Positions 11,554 to 22,178 of a DNA stretch of 64,000 bases are shown in pieces. Under the pieces are notes generated by a model. The model did no database searches, was not told the origin of the DNA, and saw nothing but the letters and a program-made list of their open reading frames with translations. Position numbers and translations under genes: made by a program. This stretch comes from Lactuca virosa. Lineage: Eukaryota > Streptophyta > Magnoliopsida > Asterales > Asteraceae. Location of the stretch: NCBI GenBank assembly GCA_928212115.1, contig CAKMRJ010005523.1:102875315-102939314 (forward strand), given 5' to 3'. Every line of letters begins with the position of its first letter. Positions within the stretch are counted from its first letter, which is position 1.

Positions 11554-11800
11554 GTACCTCTTCAGCAAAGGGGAAGGAGCTGGTGTGGTAGCTGCACATC
11601 ATACACACACACGTTGGGTTTCCGCATTACGAGATTCTTGGGATTGTACTCTGACATTGTTATGTTTATGGTTTGGTTTCAGACATGAGATATTAGGTTT
11701 ATGAAATGATATGTTTTTACGATGTTTTTCTTATAGAAGTTTTATAAATCAATTAATTAAAAATGAAATTTTTGGACTCGAAATTTGGGATGTTACAAGT

Positions 11801-11812
11801 TGGTATCAGAGC
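11801..11812 (+). other. Gypsy-2 primer-binding site
   Basis: TGGTATCAGAGC, three bases after the LTR end, complementary to initiator tRNA-Met. Confidence 0.92.
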
Positions 11813-11970
11813 CCTGGTTTGAGGGATTCAGACACACCCTCGGGAGTGTCTGGACTCAAACCGAGGGATTTAAAAGATTTTTTTTACAAAGAAAATGGTT
11901 TTCTAAAATCTAAGTTAAAGAGTTTTGAGAAAGAACAAGGTGTGTGATGTGCGCAACCGGCCGAGCTCAA

Positions 11971-12700
11971 GTAAGTACCCCATAATACCCATACAAGTTA
12001 TGTCATGATGTGCTTATTAGAACTGCATGCTAGATTAGGACTAAGGATCTAGGAGGATGCCTTATGTGCCTGTTATATGTGTATGAGCCTTATGAATTGC
12101 ATGCTAGTACAGATTCCTGAGTAGGGGATAGGACAACTTGATTGTATTATGTGGTTATCTTCCCCAATGCCTGAATGCTGCTTGCTTTGTGCTATTAGGG
12201 GTTCTAATTATCTCTAATTAACTAGTAAACGAATATGTTAAGTTACATATTGCAAGGACTAAATAATTTCAGAAGGTTAGGTCTAGCCCTATTTCGCAGC
12301 TCTTGTCTGAGTCTAACCGTTGTAGGATAGGACCTCTCATTCGAAGAGTTATCTAGTCTGAGAAATATGTAATGGTATTCGTGAGTTAGTCAAGGGGAGA
12401 TAACTGGGATCTCTTATGCAGCTGATGGCAGATAGTGAGTTGGAGGTTACCCTAGGGCAAGCCTGGGATGAGAGTAGTGTTGGAGCGGTGTTAAGTAGCA
12501 GTGAAAGGGACCTGGTGAAGTCGAAGCAATCCTCGAGGAAAGTACGGATAGATGTGGAAGGTAGTATGGGCCCGTACTACTGAAAGCAGAGGATCCGTAC
12601 TCGAATCAAGGAGGGCCGAGATGGAACCAGGAAACTTGTTGAGTGCATGGAACCTCTCGAGGCTTATATATGATTCTGACAATTATGTGCTATGTTTCAG
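11971..12700 (+). other. Putative leader intron of Gypsy-2
   Basis: A strong donor (CTCAA|GTAAGTACC, 11971) follows the primer-binding site, and an acceptor (GCTATGTTTCAG|A, ending 12700) lies one base before the gag ATG at 12702. Removal would bring gag close to the LTR end. Inferred from consensus sites only. Confidence 0.45.
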
Positions 12701-12701
12701 A

Positions 12702-13912
12702 ATGGTGATGACCATACGACATGGAGGAAGAGGTTCAGGATCAACATCCGGTTCAGGATCAGGCACGGGGGCAGGTACCGAGCTAGTTGATGAGGGACTA
12801 CGTGATTTCATTGCTTCTGAGATCACGAGAGGTATCCTTGAGTCGACCCCGGTGATTTTCGGGTCGATCAAGGAAGGGATCATTGAGCTGATGGAGGATC
12901 GTCTCAGGGCGTTCAGGAGTGACATGGAACCCAGCCAGTCAGGGTCACGCACACTGTCCTTTAAGGACTTCAGGGGCAGTGGTGCGCCAGATTTCCATGG
13001 GGCGAAGGATCCCATTGTTGCCAGACGATGGATTGCAGACATTGAGTCTGCACAGTTAAGTAGCTTCTGCCCCGAGGGGTCGAAGGTTCGATATGCGGCA
13101 GGATGCTTAAGGGACAGGGCCAGGGATTGGTGGGAGTCGGTTGGTGACTCTCTGGGAGCCTCAGCTATTGAGGTTATAACATGGTCGGATTTCGTGAATC
13201 GGTTCAGGGCTGAGTTCGCACCCGCTATGGAGCTCCAGCAATTGGCCCGGGAGTTCCTGGATATGAGGCAGATGACTGAGATAGTGGCAGAAATCACCGC
13301 CAAGTTCCGAGAGAGGGCTTTATTGGTGCCCCAGTATGCGGGAGATGAGGATATGAGGAGGACCCGCTATCACGATATGCTGCGAGCCGATATTCGGGAG
13401 CATGTCAGTTTTTCAGCTTGTCCTACCCTGGATTCCATGATTGACAGGGCTAGGGAGAGAGATTGATTTGGAGCATATCCGCAAGAGGAAGGCAGTGGAG
13501 GGACAGGTGACTGGGGCTTCGGGGAAGAAGCCCAAGGGATCAGACGTTGGGCCAAAAGGCCAGCAGGACCGAGGCCCCTGCAGGAAATACGGCAAGTCGG
13601 ATGAGGGAGCGTGCAGGTTGGGATCGTCGGGCTGCTATAAGTGCGGCAAGTTGGGGCATTTCAGCAAGGATTGTAGCGCCCCTGCACCCACTATTCGGAC
13701 ATCCGAGTTGTTGTGTTTCCACTGCAACCAGCGAGGCCATAAAAAGGCCAACTGCCCTCAGTTGACAGCAGCAACGCCAATGAAGGCGCCAGCTCCAGCG
13801 ACCCTGTGGATTACAGATGGCCGGCAGGGCAAGACAGAGGCTCCAGTGGTGAGGAGTCGGGCCTTCCAGTTGACTACCGAGGAGGCACGCGCCGCACCTG
13901 ATGTGGTGACGG
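12702..13912 (+). pseudogene. Gypsy-2 gag, one frameshift
   Basis: I chose the ATG at 12702 (MVMTIRHGGRG) because the 50 upstream in-frame codons are leader-like and an acceptor lies just before it. The retrotransposon gag domain (DWWESVGDS, FRAEFAPAMELQQL, FLDMRQMTE) runs to about 13460. There a one-base change shifts the frame (stop at 13466), and the nucleocapsid continues in the next frame. Two zinc knuckles follow: CYKCGKLGHFSKDC (about 13632) and CFHCNQRGHKKANC (about 13714). The frame reaches VVTG at 13912, where an intron-like insert begins. Confidence 0.85.
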
Positions 13913-13964
13913 GTATGATTCTTTCTCCCTGATTTATTCATATGATGCTTATGATATTGATGAT

Positions 13965-14000
<36 letters not shown>

Positions 14001-14048
14001 TATAGATAGATATATATATATATAATATATATATATATATATGTTTAG
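13913..14048 (+). other. Putative intron between gag and protease of Gypsy-2
   Basis: A 136-bp AT-rich segment splits a Gly codon: ACGG|GTATGATT at the left, ATGTTTAG|GATCG at the right. The gag frame upstream and the pol frame downstream are different frames, and removing exactly these GT-AG limits joins them in frame with a natural protease start (Val-Thr-Gly-Ser-Phe). Read through, the segment brings a stop at 13930. It contains a TA microsatellite. Confidence 0.6.
13966..14042 (+). repeat. TA microsatellite within gag-pro insert
   Basis: About 77 bases of TA repeats with a short GATA interruption, surrounded by GC-rich coding sequence. Confidence 0.95.
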
Positions 14049-17000
14049 GATCGTTCCATGTGAACGGTATCCCAGTTCAGGTGTTGTTTGATTTGGGCGC
14101 TACCCGATCGTTTGGTTCTCTTGCGCTTAGCAAGAAGTTTCCTGAGTCCCCGGGCATGTTGGATTGCCCTCTAGAGGTCGAGATTGCGGACGATCGGTCT
14201 ATGCGAGCATCAGAGGTCTTCCGGGATTGTGTTTTGAGGTTGTTCGAAGAGCGTTATCTAGTGGATTTGGTTCCCATACCATTGAGGGGGAACAAGGTTA
14301 TTATTAGTATGGACTGGCTAAGCCCCAATGGGGCAGTGATTGATTGCGCGCAGCAGTTAGTTCGGATCAGGACCCCAAGTGGGGGAGAGCTGGTGATTCA
14401 GGGCAAGAGGCCACAACGAGGACCAGCTTTATGTTCGGCAGCGAGGGCTAGGCGCTACCTTCAGCAGGGTTGCGCAGGATACGTCGCCTATGTTATGGAC
14501 ACCCGGGAGACGGGAAGGGCGACGGTGGGTGATGTGCCAGTGGTGCGGGAGTTTGCGGATGTATTCCCCGAAGAGCTGCCCGGGATACCTCCGGAGAGGC
14601 AGGTAGAGTTCAGGACCGACCTAGTCCCTGGTGCGGCTCCGATAGCCAAGGCACCGTATCGTTTGGCTCCTCCTGAGATGCAGGAGTTGTCTACACAGCT
14701 TCAGGAGCTGTTAGACAAGGGATTCATTAGACCGAGCAGTTCGCCCTGGGGAGCCCCGATTCTGTTTGTAAAGAAGAAGGACGGGTCGCATCGGATGTGT
14801 ATAGATTATCAGGAGCTAAATAAGGTAACGGTGAAGAACCGTTACCCACTCCCGAGGACCGATGACCTCTTTGACCAGCTACAGGGAGCATCTTGGTTCT
14901 CCAAGATTGATTTGCGTTCAGGTTATCATCAGATGAGGGTCAGAGAGGAGGATGTACAGAAGACTGCCTTTCGGATGCGTTATTGTCACTATAAGTTTGT
15001 GGTGATGCCTTTCGGGCTCACCAATGCTCCTGCCGCGTTCATGGACCTCATGAACCGCGTGTGCAGACCGATGCTGGATCGGTCTGTGATAGTTTTTATT
15101 GATGATATCCTGGCCAAGACGCAAGAGCAGCATGAGGAGCATCTGCGAGAGGTTTTGGATACTCTAATGAGGGAGAGCTTGTACGCCAAGTTCTCCAAGT
15201 GTGAGTTATGGTTACGCGAGGTGCAGTTTCTTGGGCACCTTGTCAACCAGAACGATATTCTGGTCGACCCGGCCAAAGTGGAGGTCGTGATGAGATGGGA
15301 AGTTCCAAAGTCTCCATCTGAGATTCGGAGTTTCCTGGGGTTAGCTGGCTATTATCGGAGATTCATCCAGGATTTCTCCAAGATAGCCGTACCCTTGACT
15401 CGGCTAACGAAGAAGGCCGTAGTCTTTCGTTGGGGGCCTGAGCAGCAGGCTGCATTTGAGACATTGAGACAGAGATTGTGCGAGGCGCCAATCTTAGCTC
15501 TGCCAGAGGGCATGGAGGATTTTGTCGTTTACTGCGACGTGTCCATCTCGGGTTTGGGCGCAGTTTTGATGCAGAGAGGACATGTTATTGCTTACGCTTC
15601 GAGGCAGCTGAAGCCTCACGAGGCGAATTATCCGACGCATGATTTGAAGCTGGGGGCTGTTGTTTTTGCCCTCAAGATTTGGCGACACTACCTCTATGGG
15701 GTTCGTTGTACCATCTACACGGACCACAAGAGTTTGAGGTATCTCATGGACCAGCCGAATCTGAATATGAGGCAACGTCGGTGGCTTGATGTGGTGAAAG
15801 ATTATGACTGCGAGATCCTTTACCACCCGGGGGAAGGCCAATGTGGTGGCCGATGCGCTTAGCCGTAAGGCAGCGCCGATCAGAGATATTTGCATGCGGA
15901 TGACAGTAGTGACTCCATTGTTGGAACAGATCCGAGAGGCCCAGCAGGAGGCTATGAAGGAGGAACATCGGAAGAGCGAGCGTATAGTGGGTCAGGTTTC
16001 CTCCTTCGACTATGATAGCCGAGGGTTATTGACACTTCACCATAGGGTGTGGGTCCCCTATCATGGAGGCGTGCGTCAGACATTGATGGAGGAGGCGCAC
16101 AAATCCAGGTTTTCTATCCATCCCGGAAGCGACAAAGATGTATAGAGATCTTCGTCTTGACTATTGGTGGCCCTGCATGAAGCAGGATGTAGCGTGGTAC
16201 GTGGAGCGGTACTTGACCTGCAGGAAGGTCAAGGCCGAGCACCAGAGGCCGCATGGCAAGATGCAGCCGTTAGACATTACCATGTGGAAATGGGAAGATA
16301 TTACCATGAACTTCATCACCAAACTTCCCAGGACCGCGCGGGGAGTGGATTCCATATGGGTCATTGTGGATCGGTTGACCAAGAGCGCCCATTTTATACC
16401 GATCCAGGAGAGTATATCGGCCAAGAAGATGGCCGACATTTACATTCGAGAGGTGGTGGCTCGGCATGGAGTGTCAGTCTCCGTGATTTCCGACAGGGAT
16501 GTGCGGTTTACTTCCAGGTTCTGGAAGAAATTCCACGACGAGTTGGGTACTCGTCTGCACTTTAGCACTGCATTTCACCCGAAGACGGATGGTCAGAGCG
16601 AGCGGACCATCCAGACCTTGGAAGATATGTTACGGGCGTGTGTGCTAGATTTCGGTGGTAGTTGGGATACTTACCTCCCATTGGCTGAATTCTCCTACAA
16701 CAATAGCTACCACGCGAGTATTGATCGTCCTCCCTTTGAGATGTTATACGGGAGGAAGTGCAGAACCCCGATATGTTGGGGTGAGGTTGGCCAGAGGGTC
16801 ATGGGGAGCACCAAAGTGGTGCTCAAGACGACATAAAGAAGTCAGTAGGTCAGGAGCAGGCTTCAGACTGCACAGAGTCGGCAGAAAAGCTGTCGACAAG
16901 TGCCGTTCAGACCTGGAGTTTCAGGTCGGGTATATGGTTCTCCTGAAGGTGTCACCTTCGAAAGGTGTCATCCGATTCAGGAAGCGGGGCAAGCTGGGCC

Positions 17001-17374
17001 CCAGGTATATCGGGCCTTTCAGGGTTTTGGCCTAGGTGGGCAAGCTGGCATATCGGCTGGATCTGCCAGCGAAACTCAGTCAGATCCATAGCACTTTCCA
17101 TGTCTCCCAGCTGCGGAAATGCTTGGTGGATGACTCGGCAGTGGTACCTCTGGAGGATATTCAGGTGGATGACAGCCTGAACTACATTGAGCGGCCTGTG
17201 GCGATCCTCGACCGGAAGTCGAAGGATCTGAGGAACAAGAAGGTCAGGCTGGTGAAGGTGCAATGGCAGCACCGGAAGGGCTCGGAGTGGACATGGGAGC
17301 CGGTGGATGAGATGATGGAGCATTATCCAGAGCTTTTTCAGGACCGAGCAGCAGACTTCGAGGACGAAGTCTAA
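14049..17374 (+). pseudogene. Gypsy-2 pol (protease, RT, RNase H, integrase, chromodomain-like tail), disrupted
   Basis: Protease: LFDLGATRSF, where the usual DSG active site reads DLG. Reverse transcriptase: KKKDGSHRMCIDY, FSKIDLRSGYHQ, MPFGLTNAP and the FIDDIL catalytic box (about 15095). RNase H: VVYCDVS, then HDLKLGAVVFAL where the catalytic Glu is Lys, then YTDHKSLRYL. The first frame ends at 15862 after a shift near 15832, a second shift lies near 16134, and the integrase frame (DFGGSWDTYLPLAEFSY) stops at 16836. Integrase boxes NFITKLP, SDRDVRF and SERTIQTLEDM are intact. A further break lies before 17036, and the tail (FHVSQLRKCL, WTWEPVDEM) ends at 17374. Confidence 0.9.
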
Positions 17375-17377
17375 GAT

Positions 17378-17391
17378 AAGTGGGGGAGATT
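17378..17391 (+). other. Gypsy-2 polypurine tract
   Basis: AAGTGGGGGAGA lies just before the 3' LTR and after the pol stop codon. Confidence 0.8.
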
Positions 17392-19124
17392 TGTAGTGGT
17401 ATGAAATTCATTCAAGTATTATTCTTTTTTTTGGCCTCGAACTCGGTGAGTTGATGGCCAACTCGACGAGTAGGAGCGACTTGGACCCGGGAGTTTAATG
17501 ACCTACTCGACGAGTCGGCAGCCAGACTCGACGAGTAGGCCCTGACTGGACAAAACCCTAATCTAAGGGATTGCTTAAGCATCTCATTCAGCCTCCCTTC
17601 GTCCCTATTGCTCTCAGAACTCTCCATATCAAACACTAACACTAAGACGTGCTAGATCGATCTTAGAAGCCTAGATCTATCTTTTGGTCAAGTGTTGTAC
17701 GTCAGAAATCGAGAAATAAGACTTGGTCGTTCTCGACTCTGCGAGTCGTTCTTGGGACTCGGCGAGTCCATGGCGTGACTTCCCTTTTCTGTTATGGTTC
17801 GAAGGAACCCAGTGAGTGTGAGAATGGTCTTAGAGGGGTCCAAGGGAATGACCCAACGTATTGGACTTAGCCATAGACCTGGGAATCAAAGGACTCGGCG
17901 AGTGTATGAACAGACTCAGCGAGTCCAAGGCAATCTCCCAACGTTCGAAGATGAACTCGACGAGTTGTTCATACAACTCGGCGAGTCAAGGGCAGACTTG
18001 TTCATAGGATGGGGATGAACTCGAAGAGTTGTTCATACAACTCGGCGAGTCGGATGAAGGTTCATTCGAGGTTGTTTTAGAAGGAGAACTCGTCGAGTCG
18101 TTGCTAAACTCGACGACTAGCAGCGTGAAGAAGGACAGATGAAAGGATAGGGACTCGACGAGTTGGCGGCCCAACTCGGCGAGTCAGGTCAACTGGAAGT
18201 TGACTTTGACTTTGACTTGGTCAGGGGTAAATAGTCATTTTACCCTAAGAGTAGTTATCAGTGTCTAATTAAGTGTTTTGTAGATTTATAGCCGGAGGAT
18301 CACCGGAGCAGCAGTCAGACATCTGCCAATCAGCTTTTCAGCAGTCAGCCTTGCGAGGTGAGTTACCTTCCAGTAGCGGTGGGTCTACGGCCACAATGCC
18401 GGCCCACTAGCAGGAGTTGTATGTTAGATGATTGTCTTTGTGATATTCATCTAGGTTTGCTACTACCTGATATGTTATGTGCTAGTATGATATGATGTTA
18501 GCAGTAGGGGAGATAGTCCCCATGATTTCCGGTCGATAGGGCCGAAGGGGGTAGTCATACCCAGCCATGCTAGATAGAATATGATTATGTGTTACATGTT
18601 ATGTGGTAGTAGTAGTGGGGTGAAATAGTCCCCAGTATCCGGTCGAGAGGACCGAAGGGGAGGCCAGCACCCAGATATGCTAGGCAGTATCCGGTCGAGA
18701 GGACCGAAGGGGAGGCTAGCACCCAGATATGCTAGGCAATATCCGGTCGAGAGGACCGAAGGGGTGGGTCGGACACCCAAATATGCCTGACAGTATATGG
18801 ATGTTATGTGATTGTATGGTATGCGGTACGATGGGGGGACTCACTAAGCTTCATGCTTACAGTTTTCAGTTTTGTTTCAGGTACCTCTTCAGCAAAGGGG
18901 AAGAAGTTGGCGCGGTAGCTGCACATCATACACACACACGTTGGGTTTCCGCATTACGAGATTCTTGGGATTGTACTCTAACATTGTTATGTTTATGGTT
19001 TGGTTTCATACATGAGATATTAGTTTTATGAAATGATATGTTTTTACTATGTTTTTCTTATAGAAGTTTTATAAATCAATTAATTAAAAATGAAATTTTT
19101 GGACTCGAAATTTGGGATGTTAGA
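17392..19124 (+). repeat. Gypsy-2 3' LTR, deleted form
   Basis: Begins TGTAGTGG, having lost about 14 bases near the start, and ends GATGTTAGA, with the terminal CA mutated to GA. It lacks the roughly 390-bp segment that is at 9953-10339 in the 5' LTR, including the hairpin's left arm and the 34-bp duplication. It keeps the donor (18358), three 52-bp units (18634-18791), CACTAAGCTT and the acceptor (18880). Confidence 0.9.
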
Positions 19125-19129
19125 GTGCA

Positions 19130-19262
19130 CCTCCTCATATTTTGTTCTTATGATTTTGGGATTTCTCTGATGTGAAACTTATTTTGAAAACAAATTGTAA
19201 ACAATGATGGTTTTGGGTATTTTAAAAAGTTTAAAATTTTTATGAATTTTGTAAATGTTACA
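19130..19262 (+). repeat. Gypsy-1 3' LTR, last part
   Basis: After the second GTGCA copy the sequence resumes with the LTR tail and ends AAATGTTACA. Joining across Gypsy-2 gives the same order as the intact Gypsy-4 LTR around 35990-36152. Total LTR length is about 1753 bp. Confidence 0.75.
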
Positions 19263-19607
19263 AAGTTTGGTTGGTACAAATCGGTAATAGTATATACCAA
19301 TTCTATTATTTTTCTTTTGTAAGATTTAAAAATAAGCAAAGACACCAGATAATTTTGACATTTAATAAAAAAAATTAGTTACATAGTTCTTACTAACGAA
19401 TTCTATTTAAGTAACATTTTTAATTTATAATTTAACGTAATAAGAACTATTGACTAATATGACCAAATAAACGTATATCATGTTTTTAGTGTTAGGTTTA
19501 ATTCTGACTTTAGTCAAAACTAGTGACCAGATTTTTGGGAAATAAATGGGCGCTGCGTTTTCTTTAAAAGTAATTCATTCATGAGTTATTATTTAGTAGA
19601 AAAATTG

Positions 19608-19856
19608 ACTTACCAGGGTAATCAACATTGTCGCTTTGTTCACATTTAGACAATTTTTGTTTTGTACATATTTGAGTATTTAACTTGTTATATGTGTTCA
19701 CATATTGCCATTGTCATCAATTATAGCAGGTGACAACGGTAATCAGTGACAACGGTAATATGTAAACACATTTAACAAGTTAAATGATCAAATGTATATA
19801 AAAAAGAAAGTTGTTTAAATATGAACAAAATGGAAAGTTAATTACCCCTGATAAGT
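19608..19856. mobile_element. Palindromic MITE, copy A
   Basis: Ends are inverted: ACTTACCAGGGTAAT at the left, and ACTTATCAGGGGTAAT as the reverse complement of the right. Inner arms (GTTCACATTTAGACAATTT and its inverse, ATTTAACTTGTTA with its inverse, GTGTTCACATATTGCCATTG) make nearly the whole 249 bases one foldback. No coding capacity. Superfamily not assignable by eye. Confidence 0.7.
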
Positions 19857-20643
19857 TATATTCCCACTTTTAATAGCGATTTTATTTTTCATATTTGTTT
19901 CTATTATTATTTTTTCAAACGTTATTTTTAAAGTATCCATAATGTCCTAAATATTAATTAAATATTGATCAATTCTAAATTTTATTTTTTAATTAATAAA
20001 TATGATTTTGTTTTGTGAAATATTTTATATGGTCTCTTTTATTTTTTTTTCTTTTGTTTTTAAGCATATACAATATTTTTAAAACAAATAGTATCAAACA
20101 ATAAAATTAAATAAATTAAATGTGTAATAATAAGTATGGATGATCTTTTAAAAAAATAAAAAGAAAATATTACGTAGCAAATAAAAAACAAAAAAATCTA
20201 TATAATGTAAATGTTTTAAAATTATTACTACTTTTTAATTGGAGGTTTATAAACTTTTAATTTTTTTAATACAACGTTTTAAACTAGTTTTTAACGAAAG
20301 TATTTTAAAATGTTATAAAAAAGTATTAAATTGTCATATAAAATCTGTGAACACTTTACAAAAGTTATAAAATGAAGTTTAGAAATAATTGTATGAAAGT
20401 TATATATTATGTATGAAAATGTAAGAAAAAAAAGTTAAAAACTTGTACGAAAAATTTTAAACATTTATAAAATATGTGGTTTAAAAGCACTTATATTAAA
20501 ATTATATGAAAGTATAAAAAAGTTTTAAAAAAAATTTATAAGCAAAGTTTAAAACATTGTATTAGAAAAATCTATAGGAAAAAATATCATAAAAATATTG
20601 TAAGAAATTATAAAAAAGTCTTAAGAAATTTGTAAAAAAAAAT

Positions 20644-20803
20644 TGTTCACATTTAGACGATTTTTTTTATACACATTTGAACATTTAACTTGTTAAATGT
20701 GTTCACATATTATCATTATCACTTGCTGTGGTAATATGTGAATACATTTAACAAGATTAATGGTCAAATGTGTACAAAAATAAGTTGTCTAAACGTGAAC
20801 AAT
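20644..20803. mobile_element. Palindromic MITE, copy B (core)
   Basis: Starts TGTTCACATTTAGACGA and ends TCTAAACGTGAACA, with the same inner ATTTAACTTGTTAAATGTG arm as copy A. The outer ends are degenerate, though TACCAGGGTAAT-like remnants may follow on the right (GGTAATTAGCATG). Confidence 0.65.
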
Positions 20804-21068
20804 ACGAAAAGGTAATTAGCATGTCAAGTAATTTTCCCTTATTTAGTATTTAAAGTTATGTTTGTTTTTCCTTTTTACCGAGTCTTCAGGAAATGTAGAG
20901 TGTTGGTGACATAATCTTGTGTAAGTTGGTTGGATGTTATCCTATTTAAGGCACTTTTGGATGATGAATAAAGTAATCTGCACGCTTTCCATCTTTCCTT
21001 TGTTTCTCCTTTCTCTGAAAAATCAGTCACTTTTATTTTCTCAATAGTTGATTTGTTCAAAAGAAGAA

Positions 21069-22178
21069 TGTAACATTCAAAAATCACAACAAATTTAAAA
21101 TTTTCAAAAACAACCCATTTACTCAAAAAGTGTTTGCATAACCATTGTTCCCAAATACATTTTTTTTAAATCAGAGTCTCCCAAGATCCAACAACATAAA
21201 ACCGATGATGTATACGGTCACGCCTTCGCCTTGCCACGGTCCTCAGAAGTACCTGAAACAAAACTAAAACTATAAGCCAACGCTTAGTGAGTTTCCCCCA
21301 AAGTACCACCACACAAACATAACAAACAAAAACATGCATACAGAGCCTTCAGCATGACTGGACCGCCTCACCGGGCCTTCAGCCTATCTGGACCGCTCTC
21401 TGGGCCTTCAGCCTAACTGGATCGCCTCGCAGGCCTTCAGTCTATCCGGACCGCCCTGGGTGTCTTGACCTTCAGTATCTGCTGGTCCACCTCAACCCAA
21501 CAAACCACAACCATAACATATCAATATAAACATTATCATAATAATCAGCAACACAGGTAGTCCTATAGATCTACCAGTCTAATCACATAACCAGTACACA
21601 CATATCTCAGCATAAAAACATACAACAAAACATGATATCGAATCCAATGGGTCGGCCTTGGTGCCTTCGACCCATAAGTATAGTGAGGAAAACTCACCTC
21701 TCAGTCCGAAAACAATCTAAATGAATCTCTGCGCCGGCAACCGGCTCTACCCTACTCCTAATAATCAAAAAATTTCCCAAATCTAAATTAATATCAATTT
21801 CCCAAAATACCCTTGGTCAAAATCGGTCAAAATCAACGAAATCAGTAGATTCAACTCAGCCCTCGTACGCAGGGCGTACTTCAGATGTACGCGAGGCGTA
21901 CTCATTGTCCGAGGAGTCGGGGCTTGAACTGCATACACGCAGTATACCAAATAGTATGCCCAGCGTACACAACTCGATTTCTTCTTAACGACTTAAGAGC
22001 TTAATACATAAGCTATAACGACCAAATTGTAGATCCTAGTCCCAAATATCATCCTTGACCATAAATTTTCCAACTTTATGGTCTTGCATGGCCAATAAGT
22101 GTTAAGATCTCAGGTCGTGAGGAGCTTCAGAAAGCAATAACTGAATAAATTTAGTACCTTAGGGTTCCGGATGTTACA
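21069..22178 (-). repeat. Ty3-type LTR, minus strand, 1110 bp
   Basis: On the minus strand it starts TGTAACATCCGG and ends GAATGTTACA. It carries GTACGC words (21865-21965), a TAAAGTT-type hairpin (22083-22057, one mismatch), a donor GAGAG|GTGAGTT (intron start 21697), a tandem array (about 21350-21470), and CACTAAGCG before TTTCAG|GTAC (intron end 21253). The flanking five bases (AAGAA, TAGTC) do not match, and no primer site or purine tract adjoins it, so it is a solo LTR or rearranged remnant. Confidence 0.75.

Larger units (their letters stand above)
9688..11797 (+). repeat. Gypsy-2 5' LTR
   Basis: Begins TGTAGCATCC and ends GGATGTTACA. It carries about fifteen ACTCG(A/G)CGAGT-like words in two clusters (about 9748-9850 and 10425-10860), a 34-bp direct duplication (10269-10336) overlapping a perfect hairpin (10320-10342), a donor GAG|GTGAGT at 11030, a 52-bp tandem array (11307-11462), and CACTAAGCTT before TTTCAG|GTAC (11553). 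No clear TATA box is visible. Confidence 0.9.
9688..19124 (+). mobile_element. Gypsy-2: complete Ty3/Gypsy element
   Basis: Flanked by the 5-bp target duplication GTGCA (9683-9687 and 19125-19129), it carries a 2110-bp 5' LTR, primer-binding site, gag, pol, purine tract and a 1733-bp 3' LTR. Pol order (protease, reverse transcriptase, RNase H, integrase) is that of Ty3/Gypsy, and the integrase C-terminus (WTWEPVDEM, HYPELF) looks like a chromovirus chromodomain. Gag-pol has several frameshifts, so the copy is not autonomous. It inserted into the 3' LTR of Gypsy-1. Confidence 0.92.
6877..19262 (+). mobile_element. Gypsy-1: 3' half of a Ty3/Gypsy element, split by Gypsy-2
   Basis: The surviving parts are an integrase and C-terminal pol pseudogene (6878-8050), a purine tract, and a 3' LTR in two pieces (8068-9687 and 19130-19262) separated by Gypsy-2. 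The 5' portion would lie left of the window beyond Copia-C and Copia-A. Insertions therefore stack Gypsy-1, then Copia-C, then Copia-A on the left, and Gypsy-2 on the right. Confidence 0.8.
19263..21068. other. AT-rich intergenic stretch with two MITE copies
   Basis: No reading frame resembles a protein I know. The sequence is low-complexity AT, with runs like AAAAGTTTTAAAA around 20320-20640. Apart from the two palindromic elements listed separately I see nothing in it. Confidence 0.6.

Noticed and set aside
12683..13303. 206-codon minus-strand frame opposite Gypsy-2 gag
   Set aside because: Shadow of the GC-rich gag frame; no similarity and no promoter.
21069..22178. Minus-strand LTR as the 5' LTR of Gypsy-4
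   Set aside because: Orientation is opposite to the Gypsy-4 3' LTR, the sequences differ, and no primer-binding site adjoins it.
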